Counted from the first letter of the stretch, positions 16,188 to 23,661 are shown. The stretch is 31,750 bases of DNA from GWB1-38-13 sp964608405 (GCA_964608405.1 CAZSNC010000007.1:1-31750); one strand, 5' to 3'. The notes: generated from the letters alone by a model not told the origin. Numbers and translations are program-made.

Positions 16188-17495
16188 ATGGATAAAATAC
16201 TCCTACTTATAAATAAAGAAAAGAAAAGGCAAAGCGAAACCCTCACTATGATTCCTTCCGAAAACTACACATACCCTGAAGTAAGAAAAGCAGTTGGATC
16301 AGTTCTGATGCATAAGTATGCCGAAGGTCAACCCGGGAGAAGATATTATCAGGGGAATAGTTATGTTGACGAAATCGAAAGACTTTGTGAGGAAAGGGCA
16401 CTTTCCTCATTTGGACTTTCTTCTGATGAGTGGAGTGTAAATGTCCAACCACACTCAGGCTGTCCTGCAAATTTAGCAGTCTATAACGCGATGTTAAACG
16501 TTGGGGACAAGATTATGTCGATGTATCTTCCCGATGGGGGGCATTTATCACACGGCTGGCAATTACCAGACAAAAAAGTGACTTTGGTATCGAAGATATT
16601 TAATGTTATGTTTTATAAAGTGGATCCTATAACACGGGTATTTAATTATGAAGATATTGAGAAGCAGGCTCTCAAGTATAAACCTAAGATGATCATCTCC
16701 GGAGGTACGGCATACCCGAGGGAGATTGACTACAAAAGGATGGGGCAAATTGCGAAGAATGTGGGTGCTTACTATTTGGCCGATATTGCACACGAGGCTG
16801 GATTGATTGCAGGAGGGTCATGTAAATCTCCTTTTCCCTATGCCGATTTTGTTACAATGACAACCCATAAAACTCTTAGAGGACCAAGGGGTGCAATAAT
16901 CATCTGCAGAAAAGAATTTGAGGAAAGTATCGACTCCTCAATAATTCCCGGCCTCCAGGGGGGACCTCATCTGCATTCAATTGCGGGAATTGCAATTGCT
17001 TTGGAAAGAAGCAAAAGCAAAGAATTTAAGAGGTATGCTGATCAAACTGTTAAAAATGCAAGGTTTCTTGCCAAACTTTTTTTAGACAAAGGACTGGATG
17101 TGGTGTCAGGTGGAACCGACAAGCATTTGGTTTTAATAGATTTACGTAAAAACGCAACAAATGGTTGGGTAGTAGCGTGGGCACTGGAAAAAGCGGGGAT
17201 AATTGTTAATCGAAATACCGTTCCCAACGAGACTGCAACACCCTTCTATCCTTCAGGGCTTAGAATTGGAACTCCGGCAATAACTGTCAGGGGTATGAAG
17301 GAAAAAGAAATGGAATTAATCGGTGGATGGATTTTTGATGTTATTTCCAAATATTCGAATATTGAAATCCCGGAGAATAAAGATGAGAGAAAAGTATTTA
17401 TATCGAATTTTTATAAAAGAATTGGTAAAGATAGTTTACTAAAGGATATAAATCGAAAAGTTAAAATCATCTCCAGTCGATTCCCCGTATCTTAA
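16188..17495 (+). CDS. glyA: Serine hydroxymethyltransferase
   Basis: GlyA converts serine and tetrahydrofolate to glycine and methylene-tetrahydrofolate, the one-carbon donor for ThyA. The protein of about 435 residues has MIPSENYTYPEVRKA (usual LIASEN motif modified to MIPSEN), KYAEGQPGRRYYQGN, the PLP-region DIAHEAGLIAGG and the lysine motif VTMTTHKTLRGPRG. The C-terminal LRIGTPAITVRGM is typical. I prefer the ATG at 16188 over that at 16182, because AGGA (16177-16180) is seven bases upstream of the former. It is coupled to tmk. It is somewhat divergent from proteobacterial GlyA. Confidence 0.94.
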   Translation: MDKILLLINKEKKRQSETLTMIPSENYTYPEVRKAVGSVLMHKYAEGQPGRRYYQGNSYVDEIERLCEERALSSFGLSSDEWSVNVQPHSGCPANLAVYNAMLNVGDKIMSMYLPDGGHLSHGWQLPDKKVTLVSKIFNVMFYKVDPITRVFNYEDIEKQALKYKPKMIISGGTAYPREIDYKRMGQIAKNVGAYYLADIAHEAGLIAGGSCKSPFPYADFVTMTTHKTLRGPRGAIIICRKEFEESIDSSIIPGLQGGPHLHSIAGIAIALERSKSKEFKRYADQTVKNARFLAKLFLDKGLDVVSGGTDKHLVLIDLRKNATNGWVVAWALEKAGIIVNRNTVPNETATPFYPSGLRIGTPAITVRGMKEKEMELIGGWIFDVISKYSNIEIPENKDERKVFISNFYKRIGKDSLLKDINRKVKIISSRFPVS

Positions 17496-17497
17496 CT

Positions 17498-17526
17498 TTG
17501 ATATTTTTCTAATCAGACAGTATAAT
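17498..17526 (+). promoter_or_regulatory. Promoter of the first radical SAM gene
   Basis: TTGATA (17498-17503), a 17-base spacer and perfect TATAAT (17521-17526), 11 bases before the ATG. The sequence GACAGTATAAT around the -10 recurs exactly before the second radical SAM gene. Confidence 0.65.
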
Positions 17527-17537
17527 ACGTCTTTACT

Positions 17538-18563
17538 ATGGGATTAGAAAGTGAGCGGACCTGGCAAATTACGAATTCTCACGTTCAAATTACAGACAGA
17601 TGCAATTTTTCTTGTCAACACTGTTGTCAGCAACGAAGGCAGAAAGATATGGCGTATGAAGATTATTGTGAGACTTTAGACTGGCTGGGTGATACAGGAA
17701 TAAAACATATTGTGATTTTTGGCGGTGAAGTCAGGTTACATCCTTCGTTAAGTAATATTGTTAGAGAAACAAAAAGGAGAGGTTTAAGATCTTCAATCTA
17801 CACAAATGGTTTTGGTATGAACAACCCCGAAAACACGGTTAGAATCATAAATAATCTTGCTGATATAGGTGTAGATGAAATTATCATAAGCCTGGACGAC
17901 GGACATAGAAAATACACCAAAGATACAGGTATTGATATTGACTATGATTTTATCGATATGCTCTGTAAATTCAATCCCACAAGGGATGGTATTAATCCAA
18001 AAATTCAGATTTTTCGGGCCGGGACTGGTAATTATGTAATCCCGATTGGTCGTGCAAAAAATACACCTTGGGAAAAAAGGTTTTCAGATAAGGATTTACA
18101 TCTTATTGGACCTGGTTTATTATCGGAGCAGGTCCGTGAAGAAATAAAAGAAGAATTTACTAACTGGATTGGTACATCATCTTTTTCGCACAGTTGTTAC
18201 TGCGCACCGACAAGATTTATTCGGAATAGGAAGGATAGCCTTGTTATGGGTAATAAACATAATTGGTATCCTATTATAAATACGGACAAGACAATTAATC
18301 TTTGTCCGTTTGACATTCTTCCCAGAATTGGAGATGTGGATAATATGAGTGCCGGAGAGGTTTACAATAAGGCAGCCTCAAGTATGTTATACAACACTTT
18401 GGCTACAGAAGGGCCTCAGGGGGTGGCTAGATTGGTTTGGGATATTTCAGATAAAAAATTAAAAAAAATATTTGTAGAAAGGACCCCATGTGGCTTGTGT
18501 GAAGATCTATCCTCAGGCAACCTTAAAGATTTACAGAATATGATGGAAACTAAAAAACAATAA
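17538..18563 (+). CDS. Radical SAM protein with C-terminal cysteine cluster, paralogue 1
   Basis: This 341-residue protein carries the radical SAM motif CNFSCQHC (Cys22, 26, 29), which binds the [4Fe-4S] cluster that cleaves S-adenosylmethionine. The SAM-binding GGE motif is at 62-64 (IFGGEVRLH). Beyond the barrel are five more cysteines: CYC (220, 222), LCPFDILPRIG (256) and PCGLC (318, 321). These could hold an auxiliary Fe-S cluster as in SPASM/twitch proteins. The substrate is unknown and I do not recognise a named subfamily. It has its own promoter. The second gene 111 bases downstream is a clear tandem duplicate with the same start (MGLE) and the same cysteine positions. Confidence 0.85.
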   Translation: MGLESERTWQITNSHVQITDRCNFSCQHCCQQRRQKDMAYEDYCETLDWLGDTGIKHIVIFGGEVRLHPSLSNIVRETKRRGLRSSIYTNGFGMNNPENTVRIINNLADIGVDEIIISLDDGHRKYTKDTGIDIDYDFIDMLCKFNPTRDGINPKIQIFRAGTGNYVIPIGRAKNTPWEKRFSDKDLHLIGPGLLSEQVREEIKEEFTNWIGTSSFSHSCYCAPTRFIRNRKDSLVMGNKHNWYPIINTDKTINLCPFDILPRIGDVDNMSAGEVYNKAASSMLYNTLATEGPQGVARLVWDISDKKLKKIFVERTPCGLCEDLSSGNLKDLQNMMETKKQ

Positions 18564-18633
18564 CGGTATGATACTTCAAGAATATGGAAAAGGTGTAAAA
18601 TCCCTTTGTCGTATATTCCCTGTGGAATAATTT

Positions 18634-18662
18634 TTGTTTTTCACCTTACATGACAGTATAAT
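18634..18662 (+). promoter_or_regulatory. Promoter of the second radical SAM gene
   Basis: TTGTTT (18634-18639), a 17-base spacer and TATAAT (18657-18662), 12 bases before the ATG. The GACAGTATAAT core is identical to that of the first paralogue, which suggests the promoter was duplicated with the gene. Confidence 0.6.
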
Positions 18663-18674
18663 CCCCTTACAACT

Positions 18675-19715
18675 ATGGGACTGGAGATGGAGTACCAGCA
18701 AAGTGTTAACAATTGCGATATTCAAATTACTAATAAATGTAATTTTTCCTGTACACATTGTTATCAAAGAAGGGGATCTGATGAGATGTCGTTTGACGGT
18801 TATGCCCAAGTATTGGATTGGTTGAAAGGTTCGAAAGTAAGGAATGTAACCATTTTTGGTGGAGAAGTCAGATTGCATCGTGATTTGAAACGGTTTGTAG
18901 AGGAGACAAATAATCGAGGTTTAGTGCCTACAATCTACACAAACGGCTTTGGAATGAAAGACCCTGAAAGCACGGTAAAAATAATTAACGAGATAGCGGC
19001 TATGGGTGTAAAAGAACTTGTAATAAGTACCGATCATCCGCATCGAGAGTATGCCAAAAAAGCTGGTTTTGAGATTGACTACGGGTATCTTAATGAACTT
19101 TGTACGTATGGAACTATGTATGACAAAAAGATTAATTATGGTATTAATCTAGACATCGACATTTTCAGAGCAGGGGCGGGTGAATACGTAATCCCTGTCG
19201 GACGTGCGAAGAATTTCTCATGGGAGGACAGATTTGAAGATGGTAAAGGTAATAAATTTATTGATTATTTGTTAATAAATGCTACTTACCTGATACAAGA
19301 AGAATATCAAAATTGGGGCAACACTGGTCGTTTTTCGCATCAGTGCTATTGTTCCCCGACAAAGTTTATCAGGGAGGCTGGGGAAAAATCCGCAAAAGGT
19401 TATCGACATATTTGGTTCCCCTATGTAAATACCGATCGGACTGTTACTTTATGTCCTTTAGACATTCTTCCGAGAATTGGGAGTATTGACAAGATGAGTT
19501 TGCCGGAAGTTTACGCAAAAGCAACTTCAAATTTACTGTATAACATTATTTCATGGGGAGGACCACAAAGTATTGCCAGAAGACTTTGGAGTATTTCCGA
19601 GAAGGATCTCAAAGAACGGTTTATTGAACGGACTCCATGTGGCATGTGTGAAGATATGGCATCAAGTAATTTTAACGATTTGCAGAAAATGATGGATGAT
19701 ACAATTAACAGGTAA
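18675..19715 (+). CDS. Radical SAM protein with C-terminal cysteine cluster, paralogue 2
   Basis: This 346-residue paralogue of the preceding gene has CNFSCTHC at Cys22, 26, 29 and GGE at 62-64. The extra cysteines are CYC (224, 226), LCPLDILPRIG (260) and PCGMC (322, 325). The spacing is the same as in paralogue 1 apart from a four-residue insertion before the tail. Long stretches such as YTNGFGM, EYVIPVGRAKN and ERTPCGMCEDM are shared, while surface regions differ, so both copies appear to be under selection. An extra Cys14 is present. It probably has a related but different substrate; both remain unassigned. The 90 bases after it contain no clear terminator. Confidence 0.85.
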   Translation: MGLEMEYQQSVNNCDIQITNKCNFSCTHCYQRRGSDEMSFDGYAQVLDWLKGSKVRNVTIFGGEVRLHRDLKRFVEETNNRGLVPTIYTNGFGMKDPESTVKIINEIAAMGVKELVISTDHPHREYAKKAGFEIDYGYLNELCTYGTMYDKKINYGINLDIDIFRAGAGEYVIPVGRAKNFSWEDRFEDGKGNKFIDYLLINATYLIQEEYQNWGNTGRFSHQCYCSPTKFIREAGEKSAKGYRHIWFPYVNTDRTVTLCPLDILPRIGSIDKMSLPEVYAKATSNLLYNIISWGGPQSIARRLWSISEKDLKERFIERTPCGMCEDMASSNFNDLQKMMDDTINR

Positions 19716-19805
19716 ATTGTAATAGTTTCCTAATTGGTTAAAGGGGGGATAGTCAGACAACACGACACAGATTTTGCCAAACCATTCGGTACACAAATAA
19801 GAAAG

Positions 19806-20066
19806 TTAATCTTCTTTGGGTTTTTGGAAATTGTCAAATTTCGCTGCGACTTCCGGATTTATTAATCTCAAAGCATCAAGCCCTTTCATTCGGATGTCAA
19901 TTGAGTTCACGATATTGTCAACTGCTGCAATGGGAAGCCACGCGTCAATTTCGGTTGCCACTTTTTCTGCCTCTTCTGGTGATGCACCCGCTCTTGTTAA
20001 CCCGTTGACGATCTTTGTTCTGTCAAAATCTTCAATAGAGCCGTCCTTTTTCTGGACTTTATACAT
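19806..20066 (-). CDS. Free-standing ATP-cone domain protein
   Basis: The 86-residue protein consists almost entirely of an ATP-cone: VQKKDGSIEDFDRTKIVNGL at the N-terminus, then an AGASPEEAEKVATEI helix. ATP-cones bind ATP/dATP and regulate ribonucleotide reductases or NrdR. Neither an NrdR zinc ribbon nor a reductase domain is attached, so it may act in trans on such a partner. I chose the ATG at 20066, because AAGGGGGTGATC (20073-20084) lies six bases upstream; it matches the anti-Shine-Dalgarno complement AAGGAGGTGATC at 11 of 12 positions. The alternative GTG at 20078 lies inside that site. This is the strongest ribosome binding site in the window. Confidence 0.8.
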   Translation of the reverse strand: MYKVQKKDGSIEDFDRTKIVNGLTRAGASPEEAEKVATEIDAWLPIAAVDNIVNSIDIRMKGLDALRLINPEVAAKFDNFQKPKED

Positions 20067-20072
20067 TTTTAC

Positions 20073-20084
20073 GATCACCCCCTT
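20073..20084 (-). promoter_or_regulatory. Near-consensus Shine-Dalgarno site of the ATP-cone gene
   Basis: Minus strand AAGGGGGTGATC differs from the full complement of the 16S rRNA 3' tail by one base and is six bases from the ATG. It decides the start codon, and it contrasts with the many genes here that have no such site. Confidence 0.75.
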
Positions 20085-20124
20085 ATTGATACCAATTTAA
20101 GTTTATCACTAAGAATCAATTTTC

Positions 20125-20153
20125 TTGTTAATATATGGCAAATATCATAAAAT
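20125..20153 (+). promoter_or_regulatory. folD promoter
   Basis: TTGTTA (20125-20130), a 17-base spacer and TAAAAT (20148-20153). Seven bases separate it from the ATG at 20161, so the mRNA should be leaderless. This argues against the upstream TTG at 20125 as a start. Confidence 0.55.
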
Positions 20154-20160
20154 TGGGACC

Positions 20161-21042
20161 ATGACGATATTTTTTGACGGAAGAGAATACGCTCGAAAAA
20201 AAGAGGAAATCTTAAAATCTAAAGTGGATGATCTTCGGAAACGGGGGATTATACCAAAGTTGACATCAATAATAATCGGTAATGATGCGGGCAGTATTTT
20301 ATACCAGAATCTTAAAAAAAAGGCTGCCGAAAGGATCGGTGCAAAACTTGATATATTAAACTTTGATGAGAAAACGAGCGTTAATGAGGTTGTTGATATA
20401 ATTGAAAAACTTAATGTTGACCCGTTAGTTCACGGGATAATGATACAGCTTCCTCTCCCCACAAAGTTTAAAAAAGACGATAAAGATACCCTGATAAATG
20501 CCATCACCAAAGAGAAAGATATTGATGGACTTCGGAAAGATAGTTTATTTCTTCATCCAACTGCGAAAGCTGTCTTGGAAATATTAAATTACGCCATAGA
20601 AAAGATACATATGTCTTCAAAAACAGGTCAAAACAAAGTATGTATTGTTGGAGCAACTGGAATGGTTGGTAAACCGTTAACAACAGAATTAAAGAACATG
20701 AAGAATAATCAAAATTACAAGAACACATTCGTGCCGTATTTATGTAAATATTTGAGATCAAATTCCTTTGAAATCCTCGAGGTTGATATAAAAACACCAA
20801 AATTATCAAATATTACGCGATCGGCGGATGTATTGATAAGTTGTACAGGGGTCTTCGAAATTATTAAAAAAAGTATGGTGAAAGATGGTGTAATCTTAAT
20901 TGACGTTGGTGCTCCTGTTGGGGATATTAATAAAAGATCCTTTGAAACAGCGTCTTTTGTTTCTCCTGTTCCTGGTGGAGTGGGGCCTGTAACAATATGC
21001 TGTTTAATGGAAAATTTGATTTCGAAGTTAAATTGGATATAA
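20161..21042 (+). CDS. folD: Methylenetetrahydrofolate dehydrogenase/cyclohydrolase
   Basis: FolD interconverts methylene-, methenyl- and formyl-tetrahydrofolate. The protein of 293 residues has the catalytic Tyr and Lys in SILYQNLKKKA, GIMIQLPLP with the active-site Gln, the KDIDGL motif and the C-terminal PVPGGVGPVT. The dinucleotide-binding loop is unusual: VGATGMVGKP replaces the common VGRSxIVGxP, and the segment that follows (about 40 residues, NNQNYKNTFV region) is longer and divergent. Cofactor preference could therefore differ from usual NADP-dependent FolD. It supplies formyl-folate for fmt and links with glyA and thyA. I chose the ATG at 20161 from its promoter spacing. Confidence 0.92.
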   Translation: MTIFFDGREYARKKEEILKSKVDDLRKRGIIPKLTSIIIGNDAGSILYQNLKKKAAERIGAKLDILNFDEKTSVNEVVDIIEKLNVDPLVHGIMIQLPLPTKFKKDDKDTLINAITKEKDIDGLRKDSLFLHPTAKAVLEILNYAIEKIHMSSKTGQNKVCIVGATGMVGKPLTTELKNMKNNQNYKNTFVPYLCKYLRSNSFEILEVDIKTPKLSNITRSADVLISCTGVFEIIKKSMVKDGVILIDVGAPVGDINKRSFETASFVSPVPGGVGPVTICCLMENLISKLNWI

Positions 21043-21072
21043 AAACGATTTAATATAGGGTATAATATTGCC

Positions 21073-21960
21073 ATGACAGAAAATATATCATTTTGTTCTC
21101 CAGAGATTGTGCAACGTAGAATGGAGTGGAATCTTGTGCTCAGGTTAGCTAAAGATTTGTCGGAGGAGGCAAAAGAAGCGAGAATAGATCCCCATCAGAT
21201 TGTATTGGTTGGTGGATTTGCCACATTTTTACACACAAAAGAGGCTTTGGGTAATAAGGTGGTTAATTTTTGGAGAGGTACTCATGACGTTGATCTTGTG
21301 ATAACGCAAAGGGGGGGGACTGGGATGCTTTTAGCGGGACTTCAGGAATCGGGAAACTATCAGTATATCGATTCCGCTCGTTCCCATTTTATTAACAAGC
21401 AGACGTGGAACATTCAAAATAAACCTAAAGGATATTTGTTGGAAAAACAGCGAGACATTGACATTGACGTCTATTTTTTAGATAAAGATCGCAATAGTGT
21501 AGACTTTAATGGCAGATTTATTTCTCCGTATCCGAATAATTTTATAACTGAACCTGTGAATTTGGTCAACATATTAAACGATGGCAAAATAAATAAGATT
21601 GCCATTCCTTCAGTTACCGATTTGATATTAATGAAGCTCGATATAATTAAGTTTAGTGCCAAATTACGCGATAAAGATAAAAACGATATTCTTTCACTAT
21701 TAATGGTCGCTGAAAAACGTGGTTTGACTGGGGTAAATATATTAACAAATACTTTAAAAAATATTAAAGGTGATAATGATAAAAAACTAGCGACCGAAGA
21801 ACTTAATAACCTCTTCACAAGTGTAATTCAATGTTATAAAAGTGGAAAAATTCCTTTAGACAGAAAGATATTTTTACCGTCTGAAGAGTACATCAGAAAG
21901 AGTAGAGATGTTTTAACAAGTGAGAATTTGGGAAAGATGAAAAGGGTCATTAGAAGTTGA
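21073..21960 (+). CDS. AbiEii-like nucleotidyltransferase-fold protein
   Basis: The 295-residue protein has the minimal nucleotidyltransferase pattern. LVGGFATFLH (about residues 45-54) gives the GG signature. RGTHDVDLV contains the two metal-binding Asp (72, 74), and a third acidic strand DIDIDVYFLD is at about 128-137. Then LILMKLDIIKFSAKLRDKDKNDI matches the K...R-x-KD-x-x-D motif of AbiEii/AbiGii proteins. AbiEii is the toxin of type IV abortive-infection systems, which transfers nucleotides to tRNA. No AbiEi-like antitoxin gene is adjacent, so it is an orphan or has another job. TATAAT (21061-21066) ends six bases before the ATG. A probable terminator follows at 22017. Confidence 0.75.
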   Translation: MTENISFCSPEIVQRRMEWNLVLRLAKDLSEEAKEARIDPHQIVLVGGFATFLHTKEALGNKVVNFWRGTHDVDLVITQRGGTGMLLAGLQESGNYQYIDSARSHFINKQTWNIQNKPKGYLLEKQRDIDIDVYFLDKDRNSVDFNGRFISPYPNNFITEPVNLVNILNDGKINKIAIPSVTDLILMKLDIIKFSAKLRDKDKNDILSLLMVAEKRGLTGVNILTNTLKNIKGDNDKKLATEELNNLFTSVIQCYKSGKIPLDRKIFLPSEEYIRKSRDVLTSENLGKMKRVIRS

Positions 21961-22016
21961 TTTCCCCAAAGCAAATAATTAGAGTCCTGATATCACGAAT
22001 GGTGTGTTTTAGATTT

Positions 22017-22047
22017 TTATTCGCCCGAGCGAAATAATTTGATTTTT
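22017..22047 (+). terminator. Possible intrinsic terminator after the AbiEii-like gene
   Basis: TTATTCGC and GCGAAATAA pair around a CCGA tetraloop, with one bulged A. A T-rich run (TTTGATTTTT) follows. The 119-base gap from 21961 contains this and upstream signals of the next small gene. Confidence 0.4.
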
Positions 22048-22079
22048 CTTTCGAAATGTGCAATTAATACAACATATTT

Positions 22080-22307
22080 ATGAGAATTAATGAACAAAGC
22101 AACAGACCTAAACCACCGGTTTCGTTGAGCCAATTAACCGGCAGGTATGGTACCGATGACGATAATGTTTTTTTTCAACCCTGTAGTCGCAATCCCAATG
22201 GTTGTAATAAGTTGGGTTCCCCTTGTGGAGGTGCTGCAAAAGAGTATTTATGTAAATTAACTCCCCAGAAGCAAGTTATATGTGGGCAAAGCGCATTAGT
22301 TGAATGA
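22080..22307 (+). CDS. Hypothetical Cys-rich small protein
   Basis: I do not recognise this 75-residue protein. Its C-terminal two thirds contain five cysteines (about 34, 42, 48, 57 and 66) in the arrangement PCSRNPNGCNKLGSPC, YLC and VIC. It has no signal peptide or membrane segment. A TAATAC box lies nine bases before the ATG. It sits directly upstream of the rpsB promoter but is not part of its leader. It could bind a metal. The even cysteine spacing and credible promoter make a real gene likely. Confidence 0.5.
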   Translation: MRINEQSNRPKPPVSLSQLTGRYGTDDDNVFFQPCSRNPNGCNKLGSPCGGAAKEYLCKLTPQKQVICGQSALVE

Positions 22308-22313
22308 AAATAA

Positions 22314-22347
22314 TTGACAATTGTTTTTATTGGGTAATACCTATAAA
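22314..22347 (+). promoter_or_regulatory. rpsB-tsf promoter region
   Basis: A perfect -35 TTGACA (22314-22319) is followed by TAATAC (22335-22340, 15-base spacer, with TGGG just before it as in extended -10 promoters) and by TATAAA (22342-22347). Which -10 is used is unclear. The leader up to rpsB is about 95 bases, much longer than for most genes here. Confidence 0.5.
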
Positions 22348-22360
22348 ATACCTACAGAAT

Positions 22361-22412
22361 CACACCGGTTCAGTCTCCTGAAACTGCGAATCGGTGGGTG
22401 TATTAAGGAGAC
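22361..22412 (+). promoter_or_regulatory. Structured rpsB leader: hairpin with potential pseudoknot
   Basis: CACACCGGTTC (22361-22371) pairs with GAATCGGTGGGTG (22388-22400), forming about 11 pairs with a two-base GG bulge. The loop contains GTCTCC (22373-22378), which is perfectly complementary to GGAGAC (22407-22412) just downstream. This allows an H-type pseudoknot that would hide the Shine-Dalgarno-like AAGGAG. A further CTAT/ATAG hairpin lies between this site and the ATG, 31 bases away. Ribosomal protein S2 autoregulates through rpsB leaders in other bacteria; a similar role here is inferred. Confidence 0.55.
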
Positions 22413-22443
22413 AGCTATTTAATTAGATAGTTCCGAAAATTGT

Positions 22444-23148
22444 ATGGGATTTAAAATATCTTTGGAAAAATTACTACAGGGGGGTGCCCATTTTGGTCAC
22501 CAGGTCCGTCGTTGGAATCCGAAAATGGAGGAGTATATTTATTCCGACCAAAAAGGAATTCACCTGATTGACCTGACAAAAACCAAGGAATGTTTAGATG
22601 CAGCACTTGAAGAAATCAAAAAAGTTTCGAAAGAGGGCAAAAAGATTTTAATTGTCGGAACCAAAAAACAGATTAAAGATAAAGTTAGAGACATCGCCAA
22701 AGAAGTCGGGATATATTATGTTAACGAAAGATGGTTGGGAGGAACATTGACAAACTTCGAACAGGTGAAAAAATCTGCCGTTAAACTCCAAAAAATGAAG
22801 GAAGACTTAGTCGGTGGTAAATATGACAAGTATACAAAAAAAGAAAAGCTTCTTATGGAGAGAGAAATCCAAAGACTGGAGCGGTATTTCTCGGGAGTGA
22901 AGGGAATGGACAGTGTTCCCGATCTACTTATAATTTTTGATATCAGAAAAGAGAAAGGTGCTGTAAAGGAGGCAAATTTTAAGGGTGTTGAGACGGTTGC
23001 GGTAGTTGACACCAATTGCGATCCGACATCAGTTGATTTCCCCATTCCTATGAATGACGATGCCAAAAATGCCCTCGAATATGTTTTGGACTTAATTAAG
23101 GAAGCCGTGCTTGAAGGAAGAGGCAAGTCGGCAAAGGCGGAAAAGTAA
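22444..23148 (+). CDS. rpsB: 30S ribosomal protein S2 (uS2)
   Basis: uS2 binds late on the small subunit and is needed for S1 association. The 234-residue protein has the usual segments: LLQGGAHFGHQVRRWNPKM, IHLIDLTKT, GKKILIVGTKKQ, YVNERWLGGTLTNFEQ and the C-terminal VAVVDTNCDPTSVDFPIPMNDDA. No Shine-Dalgarno sequence immediately precedes the ATG; the only good one lies 31 bases upstream inside the structured leader. tsf follows after 18 bases. Confidence 0.97.
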   Translation: MGFKISLEKLLQGGAHFGHQVRRWNPKMEEYIYSDQKGIHLIDLTKTKECLDAALEEIKKVSKEGKKILIVGTKKQIKDKVRDIAKEVGIYYVNERWLGGTLTNFEQVKKSAVKLQKMKEDLVGGKYDKYTKKEKLLMEREIQRLERYFSGVKGMDSVPDLLIIFDIRKEKGAVKEANFKGVETVAVVDTNCDPTSVDFPIPMNDDAKNALEYVLDLIKEAVLEGRGKSAKAEK

Positions 23149-23166
23149 AAAAGGTGTCAAAGTAAT

Positions 23167-23616
23167 ATGAAAATATCTGTTGATTTAATTAAAAAACTTC
23201 GTGAAGAAACAGGGGCTCCAGTAATCAGGGTTAAGAAAGTATTGGAAGAGCAGAAAGGTAATGAAAAAAAAGCCACAGAGATTTTGAAGAAGGAAGGTTT
23301 TGAAAAAGCAGAAAAAAGGGCCGGGAGAGTAACAACGGCGGGTATAGTTTCATCGTATGCTCACCACACACAAAAAGTTGTCGGTATTGCGGAGATATTT
23401 TGCGAAACCGATTTTGTAGGTCGAAATGAACTCTTTCAACAACTCGGGAGGGATTTGGCAATGCAGGTTGCGTCAATGGGTGAGAAAGATTTTGAAAACC
23501 AGGAATTTATTAAAGATCCTTCAAAGAAAATCCTTGATCTCATCAAAGACGTTATAAGTAAAACCGGTGAGAATATTAAACTCGGAAGAGTAATGAGAAT
23601 TGAGCTTGGGAAATAA
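23167..23616 (+). CDS. tsf: Elongation factor Ts, short form
   Basis: EF-Ts exchanges GDP for GTP on EF-Tu. The 149-residue protein keeps the N-terminal UBA-like domain (KKLREETGAPVIRVKKVLEE; the common xTGAGxMDCKKAL is altered) and the key CETDFVGRNELF motif (TDFV) that contacts EF-Tu. It ends after half of the core, so it is about half of the E. coli length (283) and lacks the second core subdomain and coiled coil. AAAAAGGTG lies about ten bases upstream of the ATG. It is co-transcribed with rpsB. Confidence 0.95.
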   Translation: MKISVDLIKKLREETGAPVIRVKKVLEEQKGNEKKATEILKKEGFEKAEKRAGRVTTAGIVSSYAHHTQKVVGIAEIFCETDFVGRNELFQQLGRDLAMQVASMGEKDFENQEFIKDPSKKILDLIKDVISKTGENIKLGRVMRIELGK

Positions 23617-23621
23617 TCTCC

Positions 23622-23651
23622 TTGAATTTCCTCCCTCAATGCAACTATAAT
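23622..23651 (+). promoter_or_regulatory. frr promoter
   Basis: TTGAAT (23622-23627), an 18-base spacer and TATAAT (23646-23651), ten bases before the frr ATG. frr therefore has its own start in addition to any read-through from tsf. Confidence 0.55.
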
Positions 23652-23661
23652 CTGTTTAGTT

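Noticed and set aside
18564..18674. AAGGTG/CACCTT inverted repeat between the radical SAM genes as an attenuator
   Set aside because: The arms are only six bases with a loop of over 40 bases, and the second arm lies in the promoter spacer; no stable structure is evident.
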